Assembly: GCA_012837965.1 (NCBI GenBank)
Contig: DUQF01000009.1
Span: 1 to 50,424, forward strand
Direction: 5' to 3'
Origin: Clostridiales bacterium
GTDB lineage: Bacteria > Bacillota > Clostridia > Christensenellales > Aristaeellaceae
DNA: 50,424 nt
Below the pieces are notes generated by a model that had not been told where the DNA came from, did not search any database, and worked only from the letters and a program-made list of their open reading frames with translations. Below, piece by piece: positions 1 through 8,903 of the stretch (position 1 is the stretch's first letter; the number at the start of each line of letters is the position of its first letter). The position numbers and the translations under genes were made by a program.

Positions 1-96
1 CAAAACAGAATGTTTGAAGAACTGCCTAATTGGGGCGATGCGATTGTTTGGTCGGAACTACATCATTCAACTACTTTTTACACTCCTTGGAACTAA
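1..96 (+). CDS. possible 3' end of a truncated hypothetical CDS
   Basis: Frame 1 is open from the window edge to a TAA at 94-96 and would give 31 C-terminal residues ending FYTPWN. The composition looks protein-like, but the piece is too short to assign and no function is proposed. The stretch from 97 to 220 holds only the promoter and leader region of the next gene. Confidence 0.3.
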   Translation, partial: QNRMFEELPNWGDAIVWSELHHSTTFYTPWN

Positions 97-220
97 CTTT
101 CCAGACACACTTTTTGCCTATAACCCAACCTTTCCTCTTTATGCTTGCGCCAGAATATGATAAAATAAATTCATAACATCAACGGTTTCTCAAACATGAA
201 GACATGGGGAAATTGAAACA

Positions 221-1480
221 ATGGATACAATACAGAAAGTTGAAATGAAAGAGCAGCACAAGTACGCAGTCATGTACCTGTACTCCGCCTTGGTTGTACT
301 GGGCGGATTATTGGTCAGCCCTTTTCAAGAGGTGGTAGAAGGCATTATCAAATTGACCGTGTCGCCGGCCCTGCTGCTGACCGATTACTTTCAATTAGGC
401 GGCATTGGTGCAGCCCTTGTCAACAGCGGTATGCTTCTTTTGTTTTCGGTGTTTCTTGCCCAAAAAAGCAAGGCCCCAATCAACGGAAAGTTTCTTTCGG
501 CCATGTATTTCTTCGGCGGTTTCGCCCTGTTCGGAAAGAACTTTTACAATGTTTTAAGCATTATTACGGGCGTGTTTTTATATGGCCGCTTGAAAAAGGA
601 AAGGTTTGCCAAACATGTAAACGTGGCTCTCCTTGGTACAGCGCTTGCGCCCGTGGTGAGCCAGCTTAGCTTCGGCATGAACCTTGACCCCTTGCTTGGT
701 CTTGTCCTGGGCAATCTGGCAGGTATCATTATTGGCCTGATACTGCAGCCCCTTGCCGTCAGTTTTGTCAACTTCCATCAGGGGTACAACCTGTATAACT
801 TAGGCTTCACTGCCGGTATGGCAGGCATGGTGGTGATGGCTCTTTTCAGGGTCGCAGGCCATGACCACAAGATGGTATCGATTATCTACCCAAAAACCGA
901 AGCGCCTGTAGCGGCGTTCCTTGTCCTGTACTTTGTGTCCATGATTGGTTTTGGGGCGCTGTTTTCCAAAGACAGCCTCAAAAACTATGGCAAATTACTG
1001 AAGTTTCGCATCAAAGCGGCCACGGACTTTGTGGAGCTTGCGGGCTTTTCTCTTGCCTTCATCAATATGGGCGTGATGGGGTTATTGTGCATGGCCGTTG
1101 CCCTGCTATTCAAAGCGCCCTTGAACGGGCCGGTTGTCGGCGCAGTTTTTACCGTTGCGGGCTTTTCATCCTTTGGCAATCACCCAAAGAATTCGCTGCC
1201 CGTTATGGCAGGGGCTATCCTCGGCTATCTCCTATCAGGGGTACAGCTTTCCGCAACCGGCGCCATGATGGCGGTCATTTTTTCTACCACGCTTGCGCCC
1301 ATTGCCGGAGACTTTGGTATAGGGGCGGGGCTTTTGGCCGGCTTGCTGCATATATCCATCGTGCCCAATACAAGTTACCTGCATGGCGGCATGAACCTGT
1401 ATAACAATGGCTTCGCAGGCGGTTTTGCGGCGGCGGCGCTGGCGCCCTTGTTGCAGGCTTATACGAGGAAGAAAGCTTAG
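221..1480 (+). CDS. DUF1576 family polytopic membrane protein
   Basis: This is a 419-residue hydrophobic protein with about ten predicted membrane segments, matching the DUF1576 family; its substrate is unknown. It has a clear internal duplication. Residues 85-114 (APINGKFLSAMYFFGGFALFG...) resemble 299-328 (APLNGPVVGAVF...SSFG...). Residues 184-200, with GYNLYNLGFTAG, resemble 387-403, with GMNLYNNGFAGG. TALAP at 140-144 pairs with TTLAP at 356-360. This two-fold pseudo-symmetry is typical of transporter or permease folds, so a transport role is plausible but is an inference. The ATG at 221 follows a GGGGAAA-type ribosome site. It stands alone; the next gene has its own strong ribosome binding site 88 bases on. 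Confidence 0.75.
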   Translation: MDTIQKVEMKEQHKYAVMYLYSALVVLGGLLVSPFQEVVEGIIKLTVSPALLLTDYFQLGGIGAALVNSGMLLLFSVFLAQKSKAPINGKFLSAMYFFGGFALFGKNFYNVLSIITGVFLYGRLKKERFAKHVNVALLGTALAPVVSQLSFGMNLDPLLGLVLGNLAGIIIGLILQPLAVSFVNFHQGYNLYNLGFTAGMAGMVVMALFRVAGHDHKMVSIIYPKTEAPVAAFLVLYFVSMIGFGALFSKDSLKNYGKLLKFRIKAATDFVELAGFSLAFINMGVMGLLCMAVALLFKAPLNGPVVGAVFTVAGFSSFGNHPKNSLPVMAGAILGYLLSGVQLSATGAMMAVIFSTTLAPIAGDFGIGAGLLAGLLHISIVPNTSYLHGGMNLYNNGFAGGFAAAALAPLLQAYTRKKA

Positions 1481-1567
1481 TAACGGGGGCTGGCGGTATG
1501 AAAGCGTCATCAACGTTGATAAACTAAACCATGGCTGCTGTTGATACGGCAAAGGAGGTATTAAAAT

Positions 1568-2053
1568 ATGCGAAATCCAACTTCCAAAAGCAAAAAGCCA
1601 GTTTTTCTTGCTTACTTGCTTGTCATAGCTTTTATCTTTAGCGCGTGTAGCTCCAGGCCCAAGCCGGAAGATACGGTTAAAGAGTTTATTAAACACATAA
1701 ATAATTACAATGCGGAAGCCTGCATTGATTTGTTGGAGCCCGAGCTTGCGAACCAAACAAGGGCCTCCATGTCGCTTGGCGGATTGCTTTCCAAAAAGCT
1801 GACAGGTATAGAACTGGATAGCAACTCTTTGATCGCTCTGTTGCCGGTGCTGACGGCCTTTTTGAATTTGGTCGGGATTGGCATTGATTTACCGCAGTGG
1901 GAAGCAAAAAACTTTAGTACGGTAGAAACCGGAAACAAAGCCAGCGTAACATGCGATATGCATGTTCAAACGGGAGACAGTACCGATAGTTATGTGGCAA
2001 TCTTTGACTTGGTATATGGTAAAGGCAAATGGTTTATCAGCGATATGCGGTAA
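1568..2053 (+). CDS. putative secreted lipoprotein, DUF4878/NTF2-like
   Basis: A 161-residue protein. It has a basic N-terminus, a hydrophobic stretch at 11-25 and a lipobox-like FSAC with the modifiable Cys at about residue 27, so it is probably an exported lipoprotein. The rest, beginning PEDTVKEFIKHINNYNAEAC and ending in GKWFISDM, fits the small DUF4878/NTF2-like lipoprotein pattern common in Clostridia (family call from memory). A perfect AAAGGAGGT lies just before the ATG at 1568. No enzymatic role is claimed; such proteins are usually of unknown function. Confidence 0.65.
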   Translation: MRNPTSKSKKPVFLAYLLVIAFIFSACSSRPKPEDTVKEFIKHINNYNAEACIDLLEPELANQTRASMSLGGLLSKKLTGIELDSNSLIALLPVLTAFLNLVGIGIDLPQWEAKNFSTVETGNKASVTCDMHVQTGDSTDSYVAIFDLVYGKGKWFISDMR

Positions 2054-2177
2054 GATTACATATAAATTTTTCAAGAAAGCCTTTAAGCGCGCTCGTTGGG
2101 TGAATTCTTATTAATATATATGAGGCCTCCCAAAACTACATTCAAAGGAGAACATTGATCGTATGAAAATCAAAGCT

Positions 2178-2206
2178 TTGATTTTGTGAAATCAACCTGA
2201 TAATAT
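2178..2206 (+). promoter_or_regulatory. possible sigma-A promoter for the OLD-type nuclease gene
   Basis: TTGATT at 2178-2183 is followed by 17 bases and TAATAT at 2201-2206, in an AT-rich spacer before the gene at 2265. The -35 is good and the -10 is weak. Confidence 0.35.
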
Positions 2207-2264
2207 ATAAATGTTGTGAGTCGTATTTATCACTTTTGTTTTGTACACAATATAGGAGATTAAC

Positions 2265-3902
2265 ATGAATATGGAAACTGACAAGCAAGAAAATGAGCAG
2301 CTTCAAACTCCTCAAGTCTTTTTTAGGAACATTATTTTCAATGATGGAACGCAAATTGATCTTCAAAAAAATAGTATCGTTGTATTTACAGGACCCAATA
2401 ACTGTGGCAAAAGTCAAATTTTAAAGGATTTGGAGCATGAACTGAATGCTTCAACTGATATAAAACCTATAGTAGTTCAAAGTTCCAAGCTGACGTTTGA
2501 AGGTGAAATTGATAATCCGGCTTTTTTTAATAGCCGTTTTTTTCTAAATAAAAATGGTCGCCATCAAATGATCGATTTAAAGGGGTATTCGGGGTATTCC
2601 TTTACTCTAAACGATCTTAAGATCTTTTGGAGCAATAAAGAGTTGCACAATGAAATGCACAAGTTATTTGTTGTTTTATTAAGCACAGAGAATCGTTTAA
2701 CTAAATCTAATGCTATTAAACGAGTAGACAGCTCAGAATCTCATCCTATCTATAAAATGACCAAAAGTGAAATACTCGCTCAGAAAATATCAGAATACTT
2801 CCACCAAGCCTTTGGGGTTGATTTAGTGGTAAACCGCAATGAACTCCAGTCAATATCATTACATACAGGTCAAGCACCTGATCCGACCGCATACAATTTC
2901 AGTCAGCACGATCAGTATTATAGGTTAATTAATCAACTACCCAAGCTTCACGAACAAGGTGACGGAATGAGGGCATTTGTCAGCATTTTACTTGACACAT
3001 TCACGACAAGTAGAACTATTATTATGATTGATGAACCCGAAGCTTTCCTTCATCCACCACAAGCAAGAATCCTTGGTAGAATGCTGGCTAAAGATAACCT
3101 GGATAATCGTCAATTGTTTATTGCAACCCATAGTGAGGATTTTCTTCAGGGTTTAGTTGATGCCAATAGCGAAAATGTGAGCGTTATTCGAATCACTAGA
3201 GATAATAAACAAAACAATATGAGTATTCTTAAGAATCATGATGTCCTCGAACTATGGGGCAAGCCACTCTTGCGATATTCCAATATCTTAAGCGGGCTTT
3301 TTCATGAAAAAGTAGTCGTCTGTGAAAGTGATTATGATTGTCTCTTTTATCAAGCAATTATGGATGCTATATATGAAAGCCGTAATGAAACATCCCCTGA
3401 TATCTTGTTTGCCCATTGTGGAGGAAAATCACGAATTAAAGAAGTTGTAAAAGCATTAAGAGCGGTTAATGTTCCAGTAGTCGCGATTTGTGACTTCGAC
3501 ATACTCAATTTTAGTCATGAATTCAAACCACTTGCTGCAGCATTCGGGCTTGATTGGGATTCTCAATTAGCCAATTATATGAAAACTATTTACGATGGTG
3601 TGAATGCCAGAAATAGCGTAGCGAATGATGAAAATAATGAATGGAATAGACTAAAAAAAATCGGAAAGAATGGTTTGCAAGGACATGAACCTGCTGCGTA
3701 TGAAGCCGTGGAGAACCTGTGTCGCTCTGTTGGCCTGTATGTTGTTCCATATGGGGAGATTGAATCTTTTGATAAAACAACTAATAAAGAAAAAAGAGAA
3801 TGGGTTTATCATATTTTAGAGACTTACAATCTTACAATTGAGTCCAAACTTGACAATGCACGAAAATTTGTTCAATCTTTTGTGGACTTCAATCCGAATT
3901 AA
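2265..3902 (+). CDS. OLD-type ATP-dependent nuclease (AAA ATPase + TOPRIM)
   Basis: A 545-residue protein. The N-terminal ABC/SMC-like ATPase has Walker A GPNNCGKS at 43-50, Walker B IIMIDEPEAF with D256/E257, and an H-loop ATHSED shortly after. The C-terminal TOPRIM domain has E354 in VVCESDYD and the D-x-D pair D410/D412 in ICDFD. This architecture is that of OLD-family nucleases, several of which act in phage defence. No UvrD-like helicase partner (as in Gabija) or reverse transcriptase lies alongside, so it resembles a stand-alone class 1 OLD protein. The gene is much more AT-rich than its neighbours and sits next to a tRNA gene, which suggests acquisition. GGAG six bases before the ATG at 2265 sets the start. 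Confidence 0.85.
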   Translation: MNMETDKQENEQLQTPQVFFRNIIFNDGTQIDLQKNSIVVFTGPNNCGKSQILKDLEHELNASTDIKPIVVQSSKLTFEGEIDNPAFFNSRFFLNKNGRHQMIDLKGYSGYSFTLNDLKIFWSNKELHNEMHKLFVVLLSTENRLTKSNAIKRVDSSESHPIYKMTKSEILAQKISEYFHQAFGVDLVVNRNELQSISLHTGQAPDPTAYNFSQHDQYYRLINQLPKLHEQGDGMRAFVSILLDTFTTSRTIIMIDEPEAFLHPPQARILGRMLAKDNLDNRQLFIATHSEDFLQGLVDANSENVSVIRITRDNKQNNMSILKNHDVLELWGKPLLRYSNILSGLFHEKVVVCESDYDCLFYQAIMDAIYESRNETSPDILFAHCGGKSRIKEVVKALRAVNVPVVAICDFDILNFSHEFKPLAAAFGLDWDSQLANYMKTIYDGVNARNSVANDENNEWNRLKKIGKNGLQGHEPAAYEAVENLCRSVGLYVVPYGEIESFDKTTNKEKREWVYHILETYNLTIESKLDNARKFVQSFVDFNPN

Positions 3903-3995
3903 ACATTTCGATAAAGATTTCATTAACAAATGGTGAGACGGCACAAATAAAAAAATTAATCACTTTTGCTTATGAGTAATAATAGCAACTAACCT

Positions 3996-4036
3996 TGACG
4001 GCTTTTTAGCAGTCAAAACCTTACATAAAAAGCCGG
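3996..4036. repeat. imperfect inverted repeat downstream of the OLD gene
   Basis: CGGCTTTTTA and TAAAAAGCCG form a potential stem around a loop containing TCAAAACC, which recurs just downstream. There is no clear U-tract, so it is not called as a terminator. Confidence 0.35.
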
Positions 4037-4077
4037 TAGGGGTCAAAACCAAAAAATCATCAAAAACCTAATAAACG

Positions 4078-4113
4078 AAAATCCCTGAAAACGTAGCGTT
4101 TTCAGGGATTTTT
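4078..4113. terminator. bidirectional rho-independent terminator
   Basis: A near-perfect stem of about 16 bp (arm ATCCCTGAAAACG, loop TAG) is flanked by A-rich and T-rich sequence. It can serve the tRNA on the minus strand and the OLD gene on the plus strand. Confidence 0.8.
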
Positions 4114-4116
4114 GTC

Positions 4117-4193
4117 TGGTGGGATTAACTGGGCTCGAACCAGTGACCCCCACGATGTCAACGTGGTACTCTAGCCAACTGAGCTATAATCCC
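4117..4193 (-). tRNA. tRNA-Val(GAC)
   Basis: The reverse complement folds into a standard cloverleaf. The acceptor is GGGATTA/TAATCCC, the D-arm is GCTC..GAGT, the anticodon stem CCACG/CGTGG encloses loop TTGACAT (anticodon GAC, valine), and the T-arm is ACTGG-TTCGAGC-CCAGT. ACCA follows the acceptor stem, so the CCA end is encoded. A strong terminator follows directly. The 3' end faces the AT-rich OLD gene, but I found no duplicated tRNA 3' end that would mark an integration. Confidence 0.95.
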
Positions 4194-4328
4194 GGCACGG
4201 GCTATATTATAGCACGAGGGGATAAACTTTGCAAGCGTTTTTCTTGAAAGGAGGGCGCCGCTGCCTTCCCTTGTAACTACCCTCTTTGTAATTACATTAC
4301 CCCTTTCTTCATTTTTGCTTGGCATCTG

Positions 4329-4337
4329 TGGTATAAT
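4329..4337 (+). promoter_or_regulatory. extended -10 promoter element before the recA-region operon
   Basis: TGGTATAAT (TGn plus a perfect TATAAT at 4332-4337) lies 33 bases before the first start codon of the operon. No good -35 is present at the usual distance, which fits an extended -10 promoter. Confidence 0.5.
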
Positions 4338-4369
4338 ATTGTGGTATCACGAATGGAAAGGGGAACAAG

Positions 4370-5416
4370 ATGAATGCCTGGCAAAAGCTAAAGCTGGACG
4401 CCTATTTGAGCCGGCTGGATACCCCCTTTTTCATTTACGACGCGCACGGCGTTCAAGTTTACGGGCATAAGTTGCGGGAGATTCCCCCGGCCAACCTAAA
4501 GCCCGGTCAGTTTCTTGTACAAAATGGCCTGATGTACCTTGGCCTTGAAGGCGGGGCGCTTATTTTATGTAAGGATAGCGCCTATGCCCATGACGCCTTG
4601 CTGCTGGCCGTTCCTACGGTGGAAAAACTGCTAACCAAAGCGCATCCCGAAGACGCCAGGCGAAACGCTTTACAGCTGTTGCTCAGCAGCGATATAAGCC
4701 AAGACGAACGATTAGCCCTTTGCGCCGACTTCGCGACTGATTTAAGCTATCAAGTCATGCTTTTTACCCTGCATGGCGGCTCGCCTGCGGATATCAAAGT
4801 GTTGGAAAGCATCTTCCCCTTGGAAAAGAATGACTGCTTCCTTGCGCTCAGCCCCAAAACAGCCGTGTTTATTAAAGTAATCGACGAGCAGGACCCTTGG
4901 GACATGCAGGAATTGGCGCTTGCCATGCTGGAAACCGCCCAAGTCGAAGAGGGCATGACATTAAAGGCGGGCCTCGGCTCCCGGGTAGATAGTCCCGCCA
5001 AATGGCATCAAAGCCTCAAAGAAGCCCGCGCCGCCCTTGAAGTGGGGCCTGCTTTCCGCAAAAAAGACTTGGTTTTCTGCTATGACAGCCTTTGGTTTGA
5101 GCGATTCTTGTCGGAAATTCCGCTGCACATCGCTCAGAAATACTCCTCTTTCTTTTCCGACAAAAAAATTACCCGTGCCCTCAACAATAGCATGATTGAA
5201 ACGGTGAACACCTACCTGGACGCGGGCATGAACCTGACGGAAGCCGCAAGAAGGCTGTACATTCACCGAAACACACTTGCCTATAGGCTGGATAAAATTT
5301 TGTCCTTAACTGGGCTTGATATACGCAATTTTAACGACGCTATGACCTTTAAACTATTTTATGAATTATCCTTGCGTGCCAAAGAGGTTGCGCCAACGAA
5401 AGGAGAACCCCAATGA
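4370..5416 (+). CDS. PucR/CdaR-type helix-turn-helix transcriptional regulator
   Basis: A 348-residue protein. The C-terminal part, about 275-335, carries the PucR C-terminal HTH (NLTEAARRLYIHRNTLAYRL, then a LDIRNFNDAMTFKL segment), the hallmark of PucR/CdaR regulators. The middle segment probably adopts the family's GGDEF-like fold; the ligand is unknown. It heads a plus-strand operon, and its stop overlaps the next start by four bases (ATGA). What it controls cannot be told from sequence; autoregulation of this operon is an inference. The start at 4370 follows GGAAAGGGGAACAAG. Confidence 0.8.
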   Translation: MNAWQKLKLDAYLSRLDTPFFIYDAHGVQVYGHKLREIPPANLKPGQFLVQNGLMYLGLEGGALILCKDSAYAHDALLLAVPTVEKLLTKAHPEDARRNALQLLLSSDISQDERLALCADFATDLSYQVMLFTLHGGSPADIKVLESIFPLEKNDCFLALSPKTAVFIKVIDEQDPWDMQELALAMLETAQVEEGMTLKAGLGSRVDSPAKWHQSLKEARAALEVGPAFRKKDLVFCYDSLWFERFLSEIPLHIAQKYSSFFSDKKITRALNNSMIETVNTYLDAGMNLTEAARRLYIHRNTLAYRLDKILSLTGLDIRNFNDAMTFKLFYELSLRAKEVAPTKGEPQ

Positions 5417-6597
5417 AGAGAACCACTACCCTAACCCTGGCTTTCATGCTGTGCCTCATGCTTATACTGTCCGGGTTTGCGAGCACCATAAAAGTTGAGC
5501 TGTCCCAAGAAGAGTATGATTTGTTTTTGGAATACAAAAAGCTTATCGAAGTGCACCAATATGTAGAGGAATTCTACTACAAGCAGCCCGATGAAAAAAA
5601 GTTGATGGATGGCGCCATTCAGGGCCTGCTGTCCGGTCTTGGCGACAATTACTCTTTCTATTTTAACGAGGAAGAGTGGGAAAAGCTCTGGGAAGAAGAC
5701 GAGGGCGTCTACGCGGGCATCGGCGTTCAGATGCTGGGCGACTGGCGGGACGGTTCGGTAACCATTACCCGTGTGTTTAAAGGAACGCCCGCTGAAGAAG
5801 CCGGCCTTAAAAAGGGCGACGTTTTTTATATGACCGAAGACTTGGTAGTAACCACCGAAACCATGAAAGAGGCTGTCAGCATCATGCGGGGAGAACCCGG
5901 CGAAAAGGTGACGGTGCAGGTTATTCGTGACTTTGAAACGCTTACCTTTGAACTGACCAAGGCGATGATCAACATCAACCGCATGGAATATACCATGCTG
6001 GATGACGAGGTGGGCTACATTGCCGCCTACGAATTTGCTGGTAAAACGCTGCACAATGAAGTGAAAGCCGCCCTGAACGAGCTGGAAAAACAGGGCGCCA
6101 AGGCGCTGGTGTTTGACCTTCGGGACAACCCCGGCGGCTGGGTAGATCAGGCCATTAATATTGCCGACCTTTTCCTTGACAAGTGCCTGCTATTCTACAC
6201 CGAAGACCGCAAGGGCGACAGGGAGCAGTTCTTCTCCAAAAAAGGCAAAACCGACATTCCCTTGGTGGTGCTGGTGAACGAAAACAGCGCCTCCTCCAGC
6301 GAGATTTTCGCCGGCGCCATGCAGGATTGGGGCAGGGGCGTCATTGTTGGCGAAAACACCTTCGGCAAAGGCATTATCCAAAGCGTGACTGTGCTATCCG
6401 ACATGAAAACGGGTTTCCAGTTTACTACCGCCCAGTACTTTACCCCCAAGGGGCGGCAGGTGCATGAAAAGGGCATTGTCCCCAACGTGGAAAGCCTCTG
6501 GCCTGAAGGCATGGACCACCCTTACTATGAGCTTGGGGATCTAAGCGACCCGCAGCTGAAAGCGGCGTTTGAAGAGGCCAAAAAGCTTGTCAAATAA
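5413..6597 (+). CDS. S41 family carboxy-terminal processing peptidase
   Basis: A 394-residue exported protease. It has an N-terminal signal or anchor (residues 1-25), a helical region, a PDZ domain at about 90-180 (GIGVQMLGDW..., GTPAEEAGLKKGDVF) and an S41 catalytic domain. The nucleophile region is SASSSE at 292-297, and the general-base lysine is K319 in NTFGKG, as in CtpA/CtpB. Family members cleave C-terminal tails or sporulation and stress factors outside the membrane; the target here is unknown. Translation is coupled to the PucR-like gene through an ATGA overlap. The C-terminus is ordinary, with no peptidoglycan-binding domain. Confidence 0.88.
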   Translation: MKRTTTLTLAFMLCLMLILSGFASTIKVELSQEEYDLFLEYKKLIEVHQYVEEFYYKQPDEKKLMDGAIQGLLSGLGDNYSFYFNEEEWEKLWEEDEGVYAGIGVQMLGDWRDGSVTITRVFKGTPAEEAGLKKGDVFYMTEDLVVTTETMKEAVSIMRGEPGEKVTVQVIRDFETLTFELTKAMININRMEYTMLDDEVGYIAAYEFAGKTLHNEVKAALNELEKQGAKALVFDLRDNPGGWVDQAINIADLFLDKCLLFYTEDRKGDREQFFSKKGKTDIPLVVLVNENSASSSEIFAGAMQDWGRGVIVGENTFGKGIIQSVTVLSDMKTGFQFTTAQYFTPKGRQVHEKGIVPNVESLWPEGMDHPYYELGDLSDPQLKAAFEEAKKLVK

Positions 6598-7921
6598 TTC
6601 CGCCGCCCGCAGCGTGGGCGTTGTTTCCCTGGGATGTGTCAAAAACCGGGTGGATACCGAGGAGATGCTTGGCAACCTCAAAGCCGCAGGCTGGCAGGCG
6701 ACCCCCAATCCTCAGGACGCCACAGTGTTGGTTGTAAACACCTGCGGCTTTATCGAACCGGCCAAGCAGGAATCCATCAACACCATTTTGGAGCTGGCGC
6801 GGTATAAAAAAACGGGCAGTTGCCGGGCGCTATGCGTGACGGGCTGTCTTGCCCAGCGCTATGGCGATACGCTGTTTCAGGAAATGCCTGAAATTGATGT
6901 GCTGGTGGGCATTAACCAATACGACCGCTTGCCTTCTATCTTAAACCAAGCCTTGGAGGGCGACAGGGTCTTGAACACCCATCGCAGGCGGCAGGAAATT
7001 CGCGCCCCAAGGGCGCTGACCACCCCGCCGTTTAGCGCCTACGTGCGCATTGGCGACGGCTGCGACAACCGGTGCAGCTATTGCGCCATCCCCCTGATTC
7101 GGGGCGGCCACGTTTCCCGTACTAAGGACGACGTGCTATCGGAAATGCGGAGCCTTGCCCAAAAGGGCGTGAAGGAACAGATTTTAGTGGCGCAGGATAC
7201 CACCCGCTTCGGTATGGAGCGGGGCGAAAGCTTGGCAGAGCTTTTGGACGAAGCGGCAAACATCGAAGGTATCGATTGGCTGCGGGTTTTGTACCTGTAC
7301 CCCGACGAAACCGACTGCGCCTTGCTTGACACCATGGCGGGGCATAAAAACATCTGCCGCTACCTTGATTTGCCCCTGCAACACGCCTCCGAACGGGTGC
7401 TTCAAAAAATGAACCGCCGTGGCAAGATGAACAACATTAAGCGCCTGCTTCGCTACGCCAAGGACAAGGGTTTTTGCCTGCGCACCACCTTTATTGTAGG
7501 TTTTCCCGGCGAAACGGAAGAGGACTTTGAGGAGCTGCTTGCCTTCACCAGGGAAATGGCCTTTGACCGCATGGGCGCCTTCGCCTATTCAAGGGAGGAG
7601 GACACCCCCGCCGCCAAAATGCCGCACCAAGTGCCCGAAAAAGTCAAGCAGCGGCGGCTTGATACCCTGATGCGCCTGCAGCAGGAAATCAGCCTAAAGA
7701 ACAACCAAAGGCGGGTGGGCAGCACGCAAAAGGCGCTCATTGTTGGCAAGCAGGGCGATACCTACCTCTGCCGCACCGCCTTTGAAGCGCCCGACGCCGA
7801 CGGCCATGTTTTGGTTACGGCAAAACGTCCCTTGAAATTAGGCGACTTTATCTATATTCGCATCACCAAGGCCGACGTCTACGACCTTGAAGCCGAAGAA
7901 ATCAAAGGAGAAAGCGTATGA
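6587..7921 (+). CDS. rimO: ribosomal protein S12 (Asp) methylthiotransferase RimO
   Basis: A radical-SAM methylthiotransferase that modifies a conserved Asp of ribosomal protein S12. The N-terminal MTTase domain has the three cluster cysteines in SLGCVKN, NTCGF and TGCLAQ. The radical SAM motif is CDNRCSYC (CxxxCxxC), and a TRAM-like C-terminal domain follows. LGCVKNRVDTEEML is the RimO version rather than MiaB. I chose the TTG at 6587 because GAAGAGG lies nine bases upstream; an in-frame TTG at 6569 would add six residues. It overlaps the protease gene by 11 bases and pgsA by four. Confidence 0.92.
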   Translation: MSNNSAARSVGVVSLGCVKNRVDTEEMLGNLKAAGWQATPNPQDATVLVVNTCGFIEPAKQESINTILELARYKKTGSCRALCVTGCLAQRYGDTLFQEMPEIDVLVGINQYDRLPSILNQALEGDRVLNTHRRRQEIRAPRALTTPPFSAYVRIGDGCDNRCSYCAIPLIRGGHVSRTKDDVLSEMRSLAQKGVKEQILVAQDTTRFGMERGESLAELLDEAANIEGIDWLRVLYLYPDETDCALLDTMAGHKNICRYLDLPLQHASERVLQKMNRRGKMNNIKRLLRYAKDKGFCLRTTFIVGFPGETEEDFEELLAFTREMAFDRMGAFAYSREEDTPAAKMPHQVPEKVKQRRLDTLMRLQQEISLKNNQRRVGSTQKALIVGKQGDTYLCRTAFEAPDADGHVLVTAKRPLKLGDFIYIRITKADVYDLEAEEIKGESV

Positions 7922-8427
7922 ACCTTCCCAACAAGCTCACCATCGCCCGCATATTGATGATTCCCCTGTGCCTATTGTTTTTACTGGTGAAGTGGAACAT
8001 GGTAGCGGCCGTCGTGTTTCTTTTAGCCTGCCTGACCGATTTTTTGGACGGCTACATCGCCCGCTCTCAAAACTTGGTCACCAACTTTGGCAAGTTCGCC
8101 GACCCCGTGGCCGATAAAATTTTGGTGCTATCCTGCATGGCGGTGCTGCTGTATCAGCGCCTGCTGCCCTGGTGGGTAGTGGTTATCGTCATCATACGGG
8201 AATTGGCGGTAGACGGCCTGCGGCTTGTAGCTGTCGAACAGGGCGTGGTCATTCCGGCCGGACAGCTTGGCAAAGTAAAAACCGTGGTTCAAATGGCCTG
8301 CGTGGTTGCCGCTATGCTCATGCTGTCCCCGTGGGTGGTGATTCTTCTGTCCGTTGCCGCAAGCGTGCTTACCATCCTGTCGGGCGCCGAATACTTTAAG
8401 GGCGCAAAAGACCTGCTGCTGCAATGA
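7918..8427 (+). CDS. pgsA: CDP-diacylglycerol-glycerol-3-phosphate 3-phosphatidyltransferase
   Basis: A 169-residue integral membrane enzyme that makes phosphatidylglycerol phosphate, the first committed step to phosphatidylglycerol and cardiolipin. The complete CDP-alcohol phosphotransferase motif is visible: D41, D44, G45, A48, R49, G58, D62, D66 in the segment DFLDGYIARS...GKFADPVADK. Several membrane helices follow. The start overlaps the rimO stop (ATGA). The rimO-pgsA-cinA-recA order is typical of Bacillota. Confidence 0.93.
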   Translation: MNLPNKLTIARILMIPLCLLFLLVKWNMVAAVVFLLACLTDFLDGYIARSQNLVTNFGKFADPVADKILVLSCMAVLLYQRLLPWWVVVIVIIRELAVDGLRLVAVEQGVVIPAGQLGKVKTVVQMACVVAAMLMLSPWVVILLSVAASVLTILSGAEYFKGAKDLLLQ

Positions 8428-8903
8428 GCTGCGCCAAGCCCTTGGTGGCTCTGCTTCAAGAAAGGGGACTATCCCTGTCGCTGGCGGAAAGCCTGACGGG
8501 CGGCCTTGTTGCAGACGAAATTGTCAAGGTACCGGGCGCAAGCAAGATGTTTTCCGGCAGCGCTGTGTGCTATCAAGAGTCTGCCAAAGCGCGGGTACTG
8601 AAAGTCAAAAAAAGTACGCTCAAAAAGCACGGCGCTGTGTCGGCCGCCTGTGCCAAGGAAATGGCGCTAAACGCCCGAAAGCTGTTCCAAACCGACATCG
8701 CCCTTTCCACCACCGGCTACGCGGGGCCTGACGGCAAGGACGTTGGCCTATGCTATATCGGCGTGGCAGCTCAAGATAAAACTCTTGCATTCAAACTTCG
8801 CCTACAGGCAAACAGGCAATATGTGCGAAAATTTTGCGCCCTGATTGCCCTTCACATACTCTATCAACAACTAAACCGAAAGGATATTGAACATGGCAGC
8901 TAA
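8424..8903 (+). CDS. CinA C-terminal domain protein (nicotinamide-nucleotide amidohydrolase type)
   Basis: A 159-residue protein corresponding only to the C-terminal PncC-like domain of CinA ([21 protein letters not shown] near the N-terminus, then [14 protein letters not shown]). Domain members deamidate nicotinamide mononucleotide in NAD salvage. The N-terminal molybdopterin-binding-like COG1058 half of full-length CinA is absent, a common stand-alone form. It overlaps pgsA by four bases and recA by eleven, so it is translationally coupled on both sides. Confidence 0.88.
   Translation: MSCAKPLVALLQERGLSLSLAESLTGGLVADEIVKVPGASKMFSGSAVCYQESAKARVLKVKKSTLKKHGAVSAACAKEMALNARKLFQTDIALSTTGYAGPDGKDVGLCYIGVAAQDKTLAFKLRLQANRQYVRKFCALIALHILYQQLNRKDIEHGS

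Noticed and set aside
2265-3902. Gabija (GajA) or PARIS-type system
   Set aside because: No UvrD-like GajB or other partner gene is adjacent; the next features are a terminator and a tRNA.
4117-4193. tRNA-Val as an attachment site for the OLD-gene islet
   Set aside because: No second copy of the tRNA 3' end is found near 2050-2270 and no integrase is present.
8404-8892. LexA/DinR box controlling recA
   Set aside because: No GAAC-N4-GTTC-type site was found; recA is embedded in overlapping coding sequence.
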